Translations under genes and position numbers: made by a program
Notes under the pieces: generated by a model
Told to the model about the DNA's origin: nothing
The model's input: only the letters and a program-made list of their open reading frames with translations
The model's database searches: none
In this document: positions 41,291 to 43,669 of the stretch, piece after piece
Position numbering within the stretch: position 1 is the first letter of the stretch
Layout of the letters: each line of letters begins with the position of its first letter
Assembly (NCBI RefSeq): GCF_019112545.1
Contig: NW_025064886.1
Location: forward strand, 1,750,289 to 1,793,957
DNA: 43,669 bases
Direction: 5' to 3'
From: Guyanagaster necrorhizus
Taxonomy: Eukaryota; Basidiomycota; Agaricomycetes; Agaricales; Physalacriaceae

Positions 41291-43024
41291 AAAAATATTC
41301 TATATAAATGCCATGATCTTTTCAACTGCCCCTGAAATCTTAAAAAAGATGCAAAAGGAAAAGAAATTCACAGAAGACTCAGTACCATTGGCCATTGACA
41401 ATGAAGAGAAAGGGTGGACTCTTGAGGAGGGGATACTCTATTTCCACAATCAATTATATACCTCAGCAAGCAAAAAGCTATGAGGGAAAATCATAGCCAC
41501 CTGCTATAACCACTCAACAGCAGGACACCCAGGAATTGCAAAAACACAAGCTGATCATCTGAAACTATTAGTAGCCTAACCTTTGAAAATCAGTAGAAGC
41601 CTATGCTAAAGGATGCAAAACATGCCAAAGAACTAAAGCCAACACTCAGCAGCAGACAGCATCACTACACTCCAATGAGATCCCTTCAGACAAACAGAAG
41701 GTGATTTTGGTAGACATAATAGGCTCTCTTCCTGAGTCCAAAAGATATGATACCATCCTAGCCATTGTGGATCAATTTTCTAAAGAACTTATTCTCATTG
41801 CCACTAACATGAGTTTGAATGTGGAAAGATGGGCATGATGTTTTTGAGACCATGTATATGCCCACCATGGCCTTCCAGACAAAATTATCTCAGACCAAGA
41901 CCCACAGTTCATCTTGCAGTTCATAAAAGAGCTGTATAAGCTACTTGAAATCACTGGAAATCTATCAACAGCATACTATCCTCAAATGGATGGACAAACA
42001 GAGAGAGTCAATCAAGAGATTGAAAAATATTTATGAATATTCATCAATCATCAGCAGGATGACTAGACAGAATGGCTCTCTTTAGCAGGATTTGCTCACA
42101 ACAACCAAGAAAACTCTACTACAGGCTTTAGCCCATTCTTTGTGAACACTGGTATACACTCTAACACTGGAATGAACCCTTCATGAAGAAGCAGTCAAGT
42201 ACTCCAAGCAAAAGATTTTGCTACTGAAATGAAGAAGATCTATAATGAGACAGAACAAGCACTTCTAAAAGCATCAGACTCAATGAAGAAACAATATGAG
42301 AAGAAAAGGGCATCAGAAAAAGAGTATCAACTAGGAGATCAAGTCATGCTAGACATGAAAAACTTAAAGACAGACAAAACTATGAAAAAGCTGGATGACA
42401 AATATAGAGAGCCCTTTAAGATCACAAAGAGAGTAGGCAATGGAGCATATGAATTATTTATTCTGAAAACTTGGAAAATCCATCTGATCTTTAGCAAAGC
42501 CTTGCTCAAACCATTCCAACAGGCTGAATTTTCTAATCAGCAGAAACCATCATCATCTAAACCTGTGGTGGTTGATGATGAAGATGAATATGAAATTGAT
42601 ACCATCCTTGATGATAAGATTTAATACAGGAAACAGTGGTTTTTAGACTATTTCAAGAGGTATGGCAATAAGGAAAACTGATGATATACAGAAAAAGATC
42701 TTTCACATGCAAAGACCCTCATCACCAAATATTGGGCATACTAAAATTCTCTGGCAGCTGTCAACTTTGCCCTATTGGATCAACCAATATTTGACAAGTC
42801 AGACTATATTCATATACAATGATTGCTCTTCAGAAAAGACTAAACCCTCTTTGAATGCAAAAAGCTATTTTTATGATGAGAGGAAGATAACCTAGCCACT
42901 GGAACCTTTGTTGACCAACTCTATTTTTTCAACTGCACTAATGATGTTTTCACTGAAATTAATAGCAAGGATGAAGCATGATCTCTCTTTTCTAAGCTGC
43001 TCTAAATAATTGAGGATGATTGTC
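41290..43024 (+). pseudogene. Integrase and chromodomain, element E
   Basis: Zinc region: CYNHSTAGHPGIAKT, then CKTCQRTK. Catalytic core: VDIIGSLPESKRYDTILAIVDQF (first Asp), IISDQDPQF (second Asp), MDGQTERVNQEIEKYL (Glu). All three DDE residues are readable. From 42229 to 42624 the frame is open: MKKIYNETEQALLKA, YQLGDQVMLDMKNL, YREPFKITKRVGNGAYEL. An acidic linker and chromodomain then start at EYEIDTILDDKI and continue after a stop (YRKQWFLDYFKRYGN) to about 42760. The remaining 260 bp hold no clear domain. Confidence 0.88.
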
Positions 43025-43039
43025 TTGAGGAGAGGGTAA
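43025..43039 (+). other. Polypurine tract of element E
   Basis: TTGAGGAGAGGGTAA directly before the 3' LTR; it matches the tract of D except for one base, although the rest of the elements differ. Confidence 0.85.
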
Positions 43040-43669
43040 TGTCATGATTTTTGCTCCTAAATCATGACCTGCTAATGCTTAGTAAGCAAATACTTATTAA
43101 TCCTAACCTCAGGCTGATCTTACAAAAGATGATGAAGATATAATGACATTATGGTTATGTTTTATTCATTGATGCACAATAAGATGACAAGAAACAACAT
43201 AGTAACTATTGCCATTCCACATCTTGAATACAATAGAAACTGTAGCATATGGAAAACTCACTATAGTGATGGTACAGCAGAGTGACAATAACAAACAAAA
43301 GCAAGAGCACAGTCATTGTTATCTCAGACAATGAGTAGAGGGCATGAAAAGCAGATAATAGTCACCTGTAAGGCATAGGGTTCTTTAGACAGTATATAAG
43401 ACAGTAGTACACACTGATGTACCTCAGTCTTGAGCTAAGATTTAATACATCTACTATACTCTCTGACTACCTAATGCAAATACTCTTGCTATAATGGCAG
43501 ACTATATCTATCAGCCACAACTCTTTATCTCTCTTTACAAAATCCTTATAGCCTACCTCATCATTCTCATCATACTTTTATATCAGAACTAGACTCAGAC
43601 TCAGCATCTAGAATTGGACCCTAGTGAAAACAGTGCTAGAGATTTGTAAGTGTTAGTGGAAGCCTAACA
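43040..43669 (+). repeat. 3' LTR of element E (630 bp)
   Basis: TGTCATGATTTTTGC to GGAAGCCTAACA. TATATAAG at 43393 is followed after 33-34 nt by AGTCTTGAGCTAA (43426-43438), the predicted transcript start and self-primer. It is longer than the other LTRs by some 110-190 bp and contains a small ORF in U5 (43494-43592). Confidence 0.88.
43494..43592 (+). CDS. Small hydrophobic ORF in the U5 of the E LTR
   Basis: An ATG opens 32 codons ending TAG: MADYIYQPQLFISLYK, then ILIAYLIILIILLYQN. The last half is long enough for a membrane span. It lies about 65 nt downstream of the predicted transcript start, so it would be near the 5' end of the element's RNA; a six-codon ORF precedes it. Only one copy is seen, so chance in A+T-rich DNA is possible. 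No function is assigned. Confidence 0.35.
   Translation: MADYIYQPQLFISLYKILIAYLIILIILLYQN

Larger units (their letters stand above)
35886..43669 (+). mobile_element. Element E: Ty3/gypsy chromovirus of a second lineage
   Basis: A plus-strand element with a 41-bp remnant of the 5' LTR, PBS, a membrane-segment ORF, gag, zinc knuckle, protease, RT (split by a solo LTR), RNase H, integrase, chromodomain, polypurine tract and a 630-bp 3' LTR. Its proteins align with the other elements only in pol and around the capsid, so it is a distinct family. CpG is nearly absent. The 3' LTR ends at the last base of the window, so no target duplication can be checked. Confidence 0.88.

Noticed and set aside
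1..43669. Host genes, tRNA or rRNA genes, CRISPR arrays
   Set aside because: I saw no convincing exon-intron gene, cloverleaf, rRNA block or spaced direct repeats. All recognisable proteins are retroelement proteins.

Overview
The window looks like a heterochromatin-like island of nested LTR retrotransposons from a fungus. A basidiomycete (Agaricomycete) is my best guess, from the Ty3/gypsy chromovirus pol sequences and the copia zinc-knuckle style; this is inference. I found no convincing host gene. Almost every coding region is a decayed gag or pol gene of a Ty3/gypsy chromovirus, and one is a Ty1/copia fragment. Most of the DNA has almost no CpG. Stops fall mainly where CGA (Arg), TGG (Trp) or CAA/CAG (Gln) stood, which fits RIP-like or methylation-driven C-to-T decay. 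Elements A and C and insert Z keep more CpG and are probably the youngest.

Layout. 1-44: end of repeat Z. 45-1874: element A (minus; 5' LTR and gag only). 1875-3531: copia gag-pol fragment (minus), cut on both sides by LTRs. 3532-~7803: element F (plus; 5' LTR, gag, protease, then broken off). ~7804-8772 and 35049-35885: one non-coding stretch split by element B. 8773-35048: element B (minus; TSD TATCA), which carries two nested elements. Element C (9935-18588, minus) has 521-bp LTRs and TSD GTTGT. Element D (20914-30384, plus) has 461-bp LTRs and itself carries Z (22999-24414, TSD CTGG). ~35886-43669: element E (plus), with a nearly lost 5' LTR, a solo LTR in its RT (40036-40497) and a 630-bp 3' LTR that ends exactly at the window edge.

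Three observations stand out. (1) In none of the six gypsy elements does the sequence next to the 5' LTR look like a tRNA primer site. It is complementary to the predicted first ~13 nt of the element's own transcript, always about 34 nt after the TATA box, and primer and site change together between families. This is Tf1/sushi-type self-priming. (2) Five elements encode a hydrophobic, membrane-spanning segment about 60 codons upstream of the usual Gag start and in frame with it in all four that can be tested. Element E has an analogous segment, so Gag may be a membrane-anchored protein. (3) Gag appears to be split into two frames with a +1 offset at the same place in four elements.

Most gene coordinates mark decayed coding stretches judged by translated similarity between copies, not exact gene ends.
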